Assembly: GCA_010645155.1 (NCBI GenBank)
Contig: CM021317.1
Location: 2,639,415-2,703,414, forward strand
Source of the DNA: Tigriopus japonicus
Taxonomy: Eukaryota; Arthropoda; Copepoda; Harpacticoida; Harpacticidae
Length of the DNA stretch: 64,000 nucleotides
Direction: 5' to 3'
The notes under the pieces were generated by a model. That model saw nothing but the letters and a program-made list of their open reading frames with translations, did not search any database and was not told the DNA's origin. Both the position numbers and the translations under genes were made by a program. Below, piece after piece: positions 1 through 10,300 of the stretch (positions are counted from its first letter, which is position 1; each line of letters opens with the position of its first letter).

Positions 1-203
1 TTTTGGAAAATTTGTTCAGCTTAGAGGGTACTCGTGCATCCTTTTGGGAACGGCGAGCAGTTGCGAGCAGAATGAACTAGATGGCGTTGGATATGATTGT
101 ACTCTTTCTAATATAGAGCTCTAGTCCTAACAACACTTGCACCACAATCCAGTATTTTTTGACGTCCGTGGATGGACTTACCTTTCGCTTATGGTTGATC
201 ACT

Positions 204-563
204 TCAGTTTAAACTGCCTTTAAAGTCAGAGCAAGGCGACTCGCATTTCTCTAACTTTAACAAAAGTTGAAATACTTGTAAAGTGACCACAGCACGGCTA
301 TCCAAACACCTTCGAGCATGCACGAAAGCTTCTCTTATGCTGCGTTGTGGCACGATCCAATGCACGGCGTTGGTCTTGTCCACAAAACTGAGCCAGTAGC
401 CTTCTCGCTGAAGCTGAACTCCGTAACAACATCTCACAAAATCTTCGATCTGCGAGCGGAGGATATTCTCAGGTTGTGCCAAATCCAATACTAGCTTCTG
501 ATCAGAATGATTCTCGTACTGAATGATATTATCGTATTGAGGCATGTTATCACAAATTTTCAT
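204..563 (-). CDS. Unassigned ORF, 119 aa, possible exon or gene fragment
   Basis: I do not recognise this protein. The frame runs from an ATG at 563 to TGA at 204-206 without interruption and has a composition that looks protein-like: a central stretch rich in Arg, Val and aromatic residues (GYWLSFVDKTNAVHW, then SIREAFVHARRCLDSR) rather than low-complexity translation. No signal peptide, membrane segment or known motif is visible. A possible splice acceptor (tgcctatgtag) lies just upstream at about 586 on the minus strand, so this could be the first or last coding exon of a gene that continues outside the window, or a relic of a transposon gene, since the surrounding 6 kb is full of repeats. 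The surrounding sequence gives no functional clue. Confidence 0.25.
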   Translation of the reverse strand: MKICDNMPQYDNIIQYENHSDQKLVLDLAQPENILRSQIEDFVRCCYGVQLQREGYWLSFVDKTNAVHWIVPQRSIREAFVHARRCLDSRAVVTLQVFQLLLKLEKCESPCSDFKGSLN

Positions 564-1828
564 TTCATTTTGAAATCCTCACTCCTACATAGGCAGTTTC
601 CCGGCCTGGTTCACCTTGCAATATTCATTGCTTTGTGTTGGTTGATCTAAACAAACTTTTTGGACAAAGTAGTGATGCTGGCGGGCCGTGAGATAGACTT
701 AAAAGCATATTAGCTTTGTGTATCTCCACGCATTTAGAGGAACGTTTGGCCTTCATTTCCAACGAAAAATCAAATCGGCATGATTTTTGTCTATGTCAGA
801 CTTCAAAATACCAACGTGTTTATTTGTGTTTGTGCTCAAACTTTAGGTGCACGAAATCAAGACGACACCAGATAATCGTCTTGTCCCTAATCACGAATAT
901 TTAGATCATAGTCGGACAGGGTCAGGAAAGTGCCCCAGTGCTGGAGTGGGGGAAACAGGATGGCAGTAGTGATGTAAGACAAGCTGACCGGCTTGGTGGC
1001 ATCGATGCCACCAAGTATGAACGTGACATAGCTTAAAAATCCACGTACATAGAAGCCAACGTACCTAAAAAAACCCAAGTCGGCGGCAAAGTCTATCAGG
1101 GTTGCTAAAATATCCTGCACACATGGCAGTTTGTAGAAACACATTTTTTCAAGAAATCATATTGTGATAGTATTTTTGTTTTATTCATTCAATAATTAAA
1201 TAAGTACTCTCCATAATTTTCATTGTAGGTAGATAAAGACTAAAACTATTTCAATTCCTAACCCATTCTTGAACTTGGCAACATTATGTGTCTACATATT
1301 GTAAATGAGTTGTGATATCATGGGGAGCTATATACCTGGTATGGTGGTCTTGCAAGTTTAGAACTGTTTTAGAGGTGAAAATAGCATGTGCCCCTCTTTT
1401 TAGGGGATTTTATTGTTCCAAAATAGTTAAAAGAATAGAAGCATACATCAAGTATTGATTGCAGACCGATGAAAAGATTTCTGTGGTTTTGTTATTTTTT
1501 AGATATTCAGATAAAATATGTTCAATATGGTTTCATTTGTTAACTCCAGGGAAGTTTCGAGGGAAGTCTCTTAACGTAATGAACAAAGCATAGAGTTGGA
1601 GCAAAGAACGAAGTGCGAATTTATCAAAACTCGTCAGATTGGTTTTAAGTCGTTGAGTAGATAGTTTGGGTTTAAACATCCTTTTTCTTAGGATCTCTTT
1701 TTTCTAAGAATTTTCTAAGGGGTCGGAAACTGCTTTTAGGTTATGTTACCCTGAACCATACAATTGCCCAAAACCAACCATGATGAGTACAAAAACCCTT
1801 CTTCCATTACTCAAAGGATAGCTTTCAC
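564..1828. other. Intergenic, no supported gene
   Basis: AT-rich DNA. A short minus-strand frame at 887-1144 has hydrophobic stretches but no recognisable domain and no convincing splice sites; I see nothing else. Confidence 0.5.
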
Positions 1829-1930
1829 TAGTGATGGACAGAAAGGGTTCTTAACCGAAACCGAAAGTTCTTTCAAAATGGGGCTTAGCCGAAATCCACA
1901 GACTACAAAATGACTTACATGCTTAATCTC
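1829..1930 (+). mobile_element. hAT-type MITE, 5-prime end only (TAGTGATGGAC family)
   Basis: Starts with TAGTGATGGACAGAAAG and continues with the CCGAAACCGAAAG motifs seen in the full copies at 3748-4062 and 21704-22029, then loses similarity near 1930. The opposite terminal repeat is not found, so this copy looks truncated. Confidence 0.55.
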
Positions 1931-2094
1931 TTAGATCTGGTGAAAAACATTTGTAACATTGATGAACCGTTTTAAATAAACAATTAAGAATAAAAATGTA
2001 ATGTAAAATGACAAGTCCTTAAAACGTACCCTAAACTTAGGTTTTGCTAATGTATTAAAGGGTTAATTATCTTAAAGTCCGTTTAAAAAAGGTA

Positions 2095-2405
2095 ATGGCA
2101 TAATTCACAGTAAATAGGTCACACAGTAAAAAGGTCAAGGTAAATAGGCCACACGGTTAAAAGGTCACGGTAAATAGGCCACACGGATAAAAGGTCACGG
2201 TAAATAGGTCACACGGTGAATAGGTCACGATAAAAAGTTCACAGTAAAAAGGTCACCGTAAAACGGTGTCAAAATGTAAATTGGTCATGGTAAAAAAGGT
2301 CACGAGGTAAAAAGGTCACAGTAAGAGGATCACGGTAAATAGGTCACAGTAAGAGGATCACGGTAAATAGGTCACGTTAAAAAAGTCACAATAAAAAGGT
2401 CACAC
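2095..2405. repeat. Minisatellite of GGTCACGGTAAAT units
   Basis: About 20 degenerate tandem units built on aggtcac(a/g)gtaaa, with a longer period of about 23 bp in the first part where units alternate between ggtcacggtaaat and ggccacacgg. Variation between units indicates an old array. Reverse-complement units recur at 2716-2825. Confidence 0.8.
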
Positions 2406-2715
2406 ACCCAGGCAGCTCCAAAGGTAGGCAAGGGGTGACCCCAAGGGCCCTAGTATGTTCCATGGTTGAACATTGTCCCATGGGACCCAGTACTTACCAA
2501 GTAGAACACAATCATCCCAATCCTCAAAAGGTCTCATATGCATATTTGACACACATGTAACTCCCAATAGGTTTTTGAACAATGGTCCAAACCCGCCTTG
2601 GATCCGCTGGAGCTGTCCTTGCCTTTCCAAAGTAAAAAATACACCCTTTTCTGTAAATATGACCTTGGGCTGAAAAGATATTCCAAGTGGAACATACGAA
2701 TACTTGGGGAGAAGG

Positions 2716-2825
2716 TATCTTTTTGCCGTGACCTTTTTACAGTGTGGCCTTTTTAACCTGACTGTTTTACCTTGTGACCTTTATACTATGACCGATGTAC
2801 TTGTGACCATTTATCACAAGGCGTA
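2716..2825. repeat. Inverted counterpart of the 2095-2405 minisatellite
   Basis: Reads gtgacctttttacagtg, then gtggcctttttaacc and gtgacctttatac, which are reverse complements of the units at 2095-2405. The two arrays face each other around a roughly 310-bp core (2406-2715), giving a fold-back layout. Confidence 0.7.
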
Positions 2826-2861
2826 TTTTTTTTTTCAGAAAACTCGAACTTTTTACATATA

Positions 2862-3393
2862 CAGTCAACTCTCCATATAGTGTACTGTATACTCTATATA
2901 GCAAACATCTCCATATAATGAACATTTTGCCTGAAACCGATTCTTTACTTCATAAACCACTCTCCATATTATGAACAAGTAAAATATTCGTCTCTCCATA
3001 GAGAGTCCTTTAAGCGGAACCGCTAAGATAGAAAATACGTGCAACCTTTGAGCTTGGTGACACAAAATTCCTGATTTTACTCTGTATATAGACTAGTTCC
3101 TCGATTCAGAACGAAAGAGCCCGTAAAAAAAATTAAAGAGCTTGTTGTTGAACGAATTAGTTTGGCATTTCGGAATGATTTATATGCCTTGTCTTTCACT
3201 TCAAAATATGCTTAGTTTCTGGATTCGTGACTAAATGTCAGAGAGCAGTACAAATGCTGTAGTTCGCCTTTTTTGCATCACATTGGTCATTTTTTGGCTT
3301 GTAAAATCTGTCTCTCAATATAGTGAAACTCTCCATATAGGTAGTGAACATTTGGCTGCTGCAAATAGTGTTCACTATATGGAGAGTTGACTG
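2862..3393. mobile_element. Non-autonomous pogo/Tigger-like (Tc1-mariner) MITE
   Basis: A 532-bp unit whose ends are perfect 21-bp inverted repeats beginning CAGTCAACTCTCCAT. The left end follows a TA dinucleotide, as expected for a Tc1-mariner TA target site; the right end is followed by TT, so the second TA may have mutated. Subterminal copies of ctccatata are repeated inside at both ends. No transposase frame is present. The CAGT..CTC start and TA preference resemble pogo/Tigger elements; family assignment is inferred. Confidence 0.7.
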
Positions 3394-3394
3394 T

Positions 3395-3747
3395 TTATGA
3401 AGAATAACGATGTTTTAAAAAAATTTTTGCACCTCATTTGTCTGCCCTTGGTTGTGAAAAAACCTACCTCCAGACATAAAAATCATGGTCAAGGCTCTTG
3501 CACTTTAAGTATTTATTCTTTTACATCAAAGCTTGGGTGTGTATTGTAGCAACAAAAAAAATGTTTGTGGCATCACATTGACCGCAAATAGTTTCAACTT
3601 TCAACATCACAACAAACATCAATCAACCAATTTCTTTGTATTTCACAAAAAAAAATTGCACTTTTATTTGCACTTTAATCTGCACTTTTTGGTCTTTTTA
3701 TTTCCACGAAAAGTGCACCCCTAGTCATCGTACTCTTCCATTACACA
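3395..3747. other. Intergenic, AT-rich
   Basis: Short frames translate from T-rich low-complexity DNA. No gene, RNA or repeat boundary recognised. Confidence 0.5.
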
Positions 3748-4062
3748 TAGTGATGGACCGAAAGCACTTTCAGCCGAAATTTCGGTTTCGGTTTTACCTA
3801 GCGAAACCGAAAGCAGACACGCTCTATTAGGGATGGAGATGACAACAAAATCGAAATTGTTTTTGGTCCAAAAACCTCTGAAACATAAATTTTTAAGATT
3901 TTTTATTTTCAATTGCCCCACATGGAACACAAATGTAATTTAAATTTTTAATGTGAATTTTGAATATGTATGATTTTGTAGGCAGCTAATTTCGGTTTCG
4001 GTTAAGCACTCTTTCGGCCAAAACTTTTGGTTTCAGTTAAGAGCCCTTTCGGTCCATCACCA
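3748..4062 (+). mobile_element. hAT-type MITE with 8-bp target duplication
   Basis: A 315-bp element with inverted ends TAGTGATGGACCGAAAG and CTTTCGGTCCATCACCA. It is flanked by a perfect 8-bp direct repeat, ATTACACA, at 3740-3747 and 4063-4070. An 8-bp duplication and a YARNG start (TAGTG) are the hallmarks of hAT transposons. The interior is rich in TTTCGGTTTCGG motifs and its reverse complement, so the whole unit can form a long hairpin. There is no coding capacity. Confidence 0.85.
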
Positions 4063-4070
4063 ATTACACA

Positions 4071-5050
4071 ACTTGAACAACTTAAGAATCTTCTTTTCCC
4101 GTTCTTGGATTATCCTGAACTCAAAGACACGATCATTCAACAAAAGAAATTTGAAGATGAAATCATCAATGCTAGCACATGAAAAAGTTATGTCAAGGTG
4201 TTACAACCAAACAAGCTCGATTTCTAACAAAGTCTGCCATGTCTCAATTAAGTTCAAGCTAACCCGTGGATGGGTAAAATATTCCTAAGTCATTCAAGTC
4301 GGGTTATAGATGAGCTCCAAAGAAATCGCCATTTTGTTGCTGATAATTCAAGGAAAGGTAACAAATTCTTGATTTCTTCAAGTTGTTTAATGGATGATCG
4401 TACAAACCTTCCCGTTTTAGTCCGGGGGAAATTTGGTTCTTAATCCCTTTTTAAGAGGAATTTGCGTACGGATTTAGGTCTATGCCGTCGATCACCCAGT
4501 TGTGGTGGCAATAATATAGGATTTTGGGTCCAAGTTGTCATATCCCATTATGCATACGTTCTTCATGAGGTGTTTTCCGGTTTCACCATTTGGGGCTGAC
4601 CAAACATGGTGAGTGGGTAGAGCTTTGATAGGATGGATTCTTTTAACTTGGCATATTCTTCCTCGTCCTCCTCTTGCCACTTGTTTCATTGGAGAATGCA
4701 AGTTTGCCCGTGTTTTTGCGTTTACCATCCCTTTTGGCACCCGGGTTTCTCTGCCCCGTGCTTTTTGAAAATCCGTCCAGTTCGTAACAAAGCAATGGGC
4801 GTGGTTAGTGGTTAGGGTGGTTCTCCACGAGCACTTCGATCACAACACTTCTTTTTAGAATTATATTAGTGTGACTAGATGGTGCATATTTATTTTTTTC
4901 CTCGATATTCTAATCATATTATTTGAAATGTACAAGTCTTTTTAAGCCATCATTATGGCCCCTGAATGGCTTCCGATCTGGGAGATGAGTCATACCGTCA
5001 TAGATATGGACAAAATATTGTCAGGAAGAGCATAGATCATCTGAACTAAA
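4071..5050. other. Intergenic, no supported gene
   Basis: Two overlapping short frames on opposite strands at about 4490-4815 have no recognisable motif. At 5051-5070 there are three to four CCTAA units, the arthropod telomere repeat, too few to mean more than an interstitial trace. Confidence 0.45.
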
Positions 5051-5084
5051 CTTAACCTAACCTAACCTAAACATACCTGAAAAT

Positions 5085-5215
5085 ATAGAAAAACAACCCG
5101 CGTATACTGAAAAACGTTTGAAACAAAAACCCGGCCTCCTGGAGGCGCGAACCCCAGCTCACAGAATGGTGGGCACTAGCGACCCTGTGTAGAGGCTCGC
5201 TCTTGTAGGCTAACA
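5085..5215 (-). repeat. tRNA-like sequence, probable SINE head
   Basis: On the minus strand a T-arm-like segment CTGGGGTTCGCGCCTCCAG includes a near-consensus RNA polymerase III B box (GGTTCGCGCC), preceded by a plausible D-arm and anticodon-arm region (agcgagcctctacacaggg onward). Stems are imperfect, so it is more likely a tRNA-derived SINE or tRNA relic than a working tRNA gene. Confidence 0.4.
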
Positions 5216-5444
5216 CATGGTGCCAATGATTCACGCTGGTGATTGGTCAATAGCATTCAGTTGAATATTCAGCTTTTTCTGACAATGTTCAATAACAAAC
5301 CAGAGTACTTGTTCTTTATTTTGTAGTGATCGGACTTGGTGTTGAGGTTCCCAATTTACCCATGTGAAATCATACTCCCCTCTGTCTACCAATCCCGTTT
5401 TTTCTTAAAGCACAAAATCTCCATTAGGTGACCCTACCTTGCAG

Positions 5445-6445
5445 CAGGGCTGCCAGATGGCGGTTTGGCCCGCCAGATTTTGGTGTTTCTGGCGGTTTGA
5501 GGCCTCGTCTGGCGGCGAGATTTTTTACTTGGCGGGACGGAAAAATCTGGCGGTATTCTGGCGGTTTACGTTACAGTCTGGCGTAAGGAAATTTCTGTTT
5601 GGCGGGGAAGAACATTTTGACAAATTTCTGGCGGTATTTAATTGAAAATCGTGAAATTTGGCGTATTTTCTTTGATTTGTAGGATTAGTGGAAACACAGT
5701 AGTGTCACACTGTTCTAGCAGAATTCAGCATAACAGAGCTAGAGCTCAAAGTTACAGCATTAGCTACAAAAATAATGTGACCATTTTTGGCCCATCTCTT
5801 TCTTTTTTCTCTTTTTTATGTTAACTTTCTTGCAATTTCAGATAGACAACCAAAAGTAGCGCTTATAATAATCATCACTTATACATCCTGATATTAAAAT
5901 CTTATAATTAATATAAGAGAGTGAAACTAGTTGAAACTAGTATTGGTAAGCTTGAAGATTTTAGCAAATAGAAGATGCTTTTCAAGCTGAAAAAAGGGCA
6001 AGCAAAATGCGCTAGATTGGAAAAAAATGTGCTGGCATTGTAAAGAAAGTGTGTTGGGATGAAAAAAATAAATGCTTGAATGGTAAACAAAGTGTATTGG
6101 AATGGCAAATCAATTCATTGCAGTGACAAATTCAAATGTCAAAGAAACTGAAGAGTTTTTAAGCAAAAACAAAAATGTTTAAAAAATACAATTTTGATTT
6201 TCTATTGGCTGAAACATGGCTTATGAAGTCGAGAAATGCCAAAAAATCAAACTTTGTAAATATATGGGTAAAAGACCAAACTAGGGAAGATGGTGTAGCG
6301 CACTTAATTAACGCGCGCCCGAGCTAAGCTCGGTTTCATGGGTTCGAACCCAGGTTTCTGGGAAAAATCTGGCGGCGAATTTCGATATCTGGCGTTTTTG
6401 ACGGGTGATCTGGCGTATTTGATCTCCAATTACCTGGCAGCCCTG
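5445..6445 (+). mobile_element. 1-kb non-autonomous hAT element with 8-bp target duplication
   Basis: Bounded by inverted ends CAGGGCTGCCAGAT and CCTGGCAGCCCTG, and flanked by a perfect 8-bp direct repeat CCTTGCAG at 5437-5444 and 6446-6453. CAGGG matches the hAT YARNG end rule. Both subterminal regions carry many copies of ctggcgg/ctggcgt, a usual place for transposase-binding repeats. The interior (about 5640-6290) has no transposase frame; short frames there are not homologous to anything I recognise. A tRNA-like unit sits near the right end. Confidence 0.88.
6290..6362 (+). repeat. tRNA-like unit nested in the hAT element
   Basis: Contains a perfect B box, GGTTCGAACCC, in a T-arm-like hairpin (catgggttcgaacccagg), an upstream A-box-like gatggtgtagcgcac, and a stem cccgag..ctcgg where the anticodon arm should be, but with a 5-base loop instead of 7. 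Best read as a tRNA-derived SINE head captured in, or inserted into, the hAT element. Confidence 0.5.
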
Positions 6446-6453
6446 CCTTGCAG

Positions 6454-7397
6454 CCCCCCTGTGAAAAAACTTGCCCAAGCCCAGATTTCACATCACTAGT
6501 GAACAACAGAATTTTGATGTTAACACAAAGATACGTTTATTATTACATCAGTTTTTTTTCCTTCGTTGCCACACATTTATTAATGTAGGACTCCAAACCT
6601 TATTGGACAACGGTGCAGGTTTGATTTGACAATCTGACAGAAATTTTGGAACTAGCACAAGTTGTTGGAAAATTAAATAATTGAAATTAGTTTTAGTAGT
6701 TACAATTCATGTCAACAACGATCGTGCTCTAGAGTTATGAAATAAAATAGTAGTACTTATTATCCATGTCATGAGATATTTGTTCAATATTACTCCGGTG
6801 TTTTGTTTTGTGTTTTGGGGATTGTTCATTTCTTTTGCCATGTTTGGAGCTCTTCAATCACAGCCTTTGAGGCAAGATCCGGCCAAGACATTCCGGACTT
6901 TCCAACAAAAATACAGGTAACTACTTTGACCGTTTACTTGCACGGTTTGTAAATTGAAAATCGAGTGTTGAGTGACGTTGTTGAACATAGTTTCATTTAA
7001 AATTTGAGTCTCTAAATCCTACTGTACGTATGTTTTCCCTTCCAACAGATCCTTCATGAGTGTGTGGTGATAATGATGACGTTTCCATCACAGATTGAGC
7101 CGATCGGTTCCAAATGATATCAACCGACTTCATGACGTCCCGTCTTTGAGGCAAGGAGTATTCGAAGAATGTACCATGTGTGACAAATGAGTGAATGAGG
7201 GTTAGCCGATTTCCTTCCAGTGAACCATTTAGATTCCACTCTTGGTATGTCCTCTTCTTCATGTTGGTCATCCATGTGTGCAAATAATCCAGTCCAGTAG
7301 TGGTAGTACTAATGGTGGTGGTGATTTTTGGGGGGAGAGTTGTAATGAATAGTAGCTGATATGGCGGAATCGCTATTCACCAGAAAGAAAACCTTCG
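6454..7397 (-). other. 3-prime flank / probable 3-prime UTR of the RAPGEF1-like gene
   Basis: Lies directly downstream of the RAPGEF1-like stop codon. Minus-strand AATAAA signals (plus-strand tttatt) occur at 6556-6561 and near 6576, about 830 bp past the stop, and are candidate polyadenylation signals. A 96-codon minus-strand frame at 6993-7283 has no conserved features and is treated as UTR. Confidence 0.45.
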
Positions 7398-10300
7398 TCA
7401 GGTAGATGTTCCATTGCCTTTGGAGAGAGGTCCGTTGTTTCCACTGTGAGTGTCGTGAGACAAAAGCGAATCCATTTTCACGGGAGAGGTCCGAGGTCGA
7501 GGTTTGATTCGTTCGGACATCTCCCAAAGATCGTTTTCTGACAAAGCATGCTCAAAGTTGTCAAAATATTGGACGATATCCTCTTTGCGTTGAAATGGAT
7601 AGCTCTCTCGTTTAAAGCGACGAGTATTGTCCTGAAAATTCGGAAAGACATGAATTTGGTTCTGAAAATGGGACATTTTCTCTCCCCCATACCAAGATGT
7701 TGTATTGCTGCCAACGTTTGGCAAAGTTCACTTTGCCCTTCACGAAATCACTATTGCCAATATGAACGAAAGTCAGATCTTGAAGCACCAATCCCATATA
7801 TGGGATCACCGGGGGTCTGAAATTGAAAAACATCGTGATTAACTGATTATCTTGGTTACTGACACAGGATTCATTATTTTGTCATCTTACTTGGCATGAG
7901 AGAGAGCCTCTCTGTAGGCCTTGAAGGATCCCGTGAAATCGATGATGGCACTGTATTCTTTGATGGTGTCCACAATTTGTTTGGACCACTCGAGACGACG
8001 AATTGAGGCCGAGTCCAAGGCCGAGAGAAAGGCCAAATAGGAGTTGAAGTTGTTGTGCTTGCGAAGGAACTTCATCACCTTGATGAACTTCATTATAAGC
8101 CGTTCCCTTTCTTTTGGATCACTTTCTTGAAGGATCTTGGTCCTGGAATAAAATCAAGAATATGAATCGAAGGGTTGCAAAAACCATGTGAACTAGTGAT
8201 TTCGCCTAATTGGCTAAAATGTCGCCCAAAGTCGGCTCCGTCATTGTCATTTAATCATTGTTTTAGGAAGCTCTAATGTCAATGGTACCTGCACCAAAAG
8301 CTCATGGCGTTAAAATGTTTGGTAAACTTGACCAGATTCGGGGACTTTTCCTCATTTTGTTCCTTCACCCAAAGTAACAATTCGCCGGGCTCCAATTTCC
8401 AGAAATGCTGAGCATCCATAAGAGTGATTTGTTCAGCTAAATCCACGGACTTGAACTGAAGGAGATTCAAGGGTTTATCTGGAAAGGAAACAGAAAGAGC
8501 AATTGTTGGTGTTCCGCAGTCCAAAACTGGCCGGCACTTGAAACGTTCAGATCTTACCACTGACAGTGAGCTTGCCAAAATCGAGATCGGGCAAAAGTCT
8601 TGCTCTACGTTCATCATACTTCTGAATGAACTTGATCCTCAGTGCTCGAGCCAAAATGAGTTCGCCATTGGAAACAAGTTCGGCAATGAAGTCCGACAGA
8701 TTTTTAATCACATCCACTTCTTGAAAATCGCAATCAATCAGTGAATCGACGACCCGTACCTGAAACCATGGTGACAATTAGGTTTAATAGAACGAAGAAA
8801 TGTGTACTAATTTTTTCACACTATTAGGACTGATCCTTCAACTATTTATAATACCGTTTTATGTATTTTGCATATCATGAAGATTGCATTAAAAGAAAGT
8901 CAGTTCATCAAGGAAATATAAAAAGTAATTGTGAGAGTGTGGGTGGGTTTGAAGCGTTCAGGCCTTGTGAGTGATCATGACATAATAGATAATAAAATAA
9001 AATAACAACAAGAATAAATATTGCTAGTATTTGATATAAATGATTTTTTGTGCGAATTTTTGAAACTAAAAGCTTCTTTTTATTTGCGCTTTTCGCTCGC
9101 CCCTAATGATGCAGCTCACAATTTTTTGGACAAGTGTTGGAATTTTGGCCCTTGTTTAGTTTGAATGTCAAAACGTTTAACACAGATTGACTTCCAGAGA
9201 ACAAATAGAGACACAAACTCTGTGTAAAAGCGGCGTCATTTGTTGTTGATCGCATCACGACAAAGAGATGGCCATGGATAAGGCGATTTGTTGAGTACAC
9301 TAACGATTTCCTTTGATTTGATTACTACAAAGCTAACCAATGAAATGACGTCTTTAACATCTAGAGTGGACGGATTGAAGTGCTGTCGTCTAAGTCTGGC
9401 TGCTCAGTTAAATTCGAGTACTCTGGAGTTCTTTGTGGTTTCATTGGAACCCTCTTTTCTTACCATTAGAGAGAAAGAGCTTCTGGCTGCTTTCAAGTGG
9501 ACGGAGTCGGTGCTTGGGTTGAACTTGCGGAAGCGATACTCCAATTTCCAGAGCAAAGCCAATGAGCTGATAAACGTCCGGTATGTGAGCAGGAACGCAT
9601 CTTGATACACAAAATCTCGATTGGTGCTTTCAGTGGCCAAAATGATGAGCTCGTCTACATCGCCAGCCCTGAGCTCGAGGATCCCCTCGGAGTTGTTGAC
9701 GTAGATCAACGACTCCCACTTCTTCATGCCCAACTTATTCAGAGGAGAGTCGTCCGAGATTTCGGGCAAGACCAATTGAGACGAACTAGCTGAGGTGTTG
9801 GCGGTGTGATTGGTATGATCCAAAGAGGAAGTCTGACTAGTGTTTCTAGAACGAGAGAAAATTAACTATCAGTTACTCACAAACTACAAGGTGAGCTTTG
9901 ATTGAACGCTTTTTTATGAGGAACGTATTACTTTTTTCCAAATGGATGAGTGTAATCGATTGAATTAAGCTGGGGATTTTGGGGCCAAAATGGTTAGGGA
10001 TGCGTCAGAGTTAAGACTCACCCTCCATAAAACTTAATCGAAATTCGTGAGCCCAATTCGTTTTCTTTTTTCTTTTTTCATTTTTACAATCAATTGAAAT
10101 ACGATTTTTTCTTCACGTAACAAACTAAAACTATGAAATGTCCGAACCTAGTTCTGACCCATCCTTAGCCATTTTGGCCCCAGAATCCCCAGCTGAATTC
10201 GTTCGATTACACTCATCCATTGTTTCTCTTTTCGGATTGAAAACACTTTCTTCAAAATTTTATGAAGTGATGAATCGAAAGCAAACATTCACGTAACGTG

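Noticed and set aside
887..1144. 85-codon hydrophobic minus-strand frame
   Set aside because: Considered as a membrane-protein exon, but no clear splice sites and no family resemblance.
2095..2405. Possible CRISPR-like array
   Set aside because: Units are contiguous and degenerate without unique spacers, in a eukaryotic sequence.
4492..4815. Opposed 82- and 60-codon frames
   Set aside because: No motif, overlapping on opposite strands, in a repeat-rich area.
5051..5070. Interstitial telomere repeat (CCTAA)n
   Set aside because: Only three to four units; too short to mark a fusion or telomere scar.
7398..7724. Apparent frameshift near the C-terminus of the RAPGEF1-like protein
   Set aside because: A 61-bp GT-AG intron (7632-7692) restores the frame NIL|DNTRRF, so it is a short intron, not a break.
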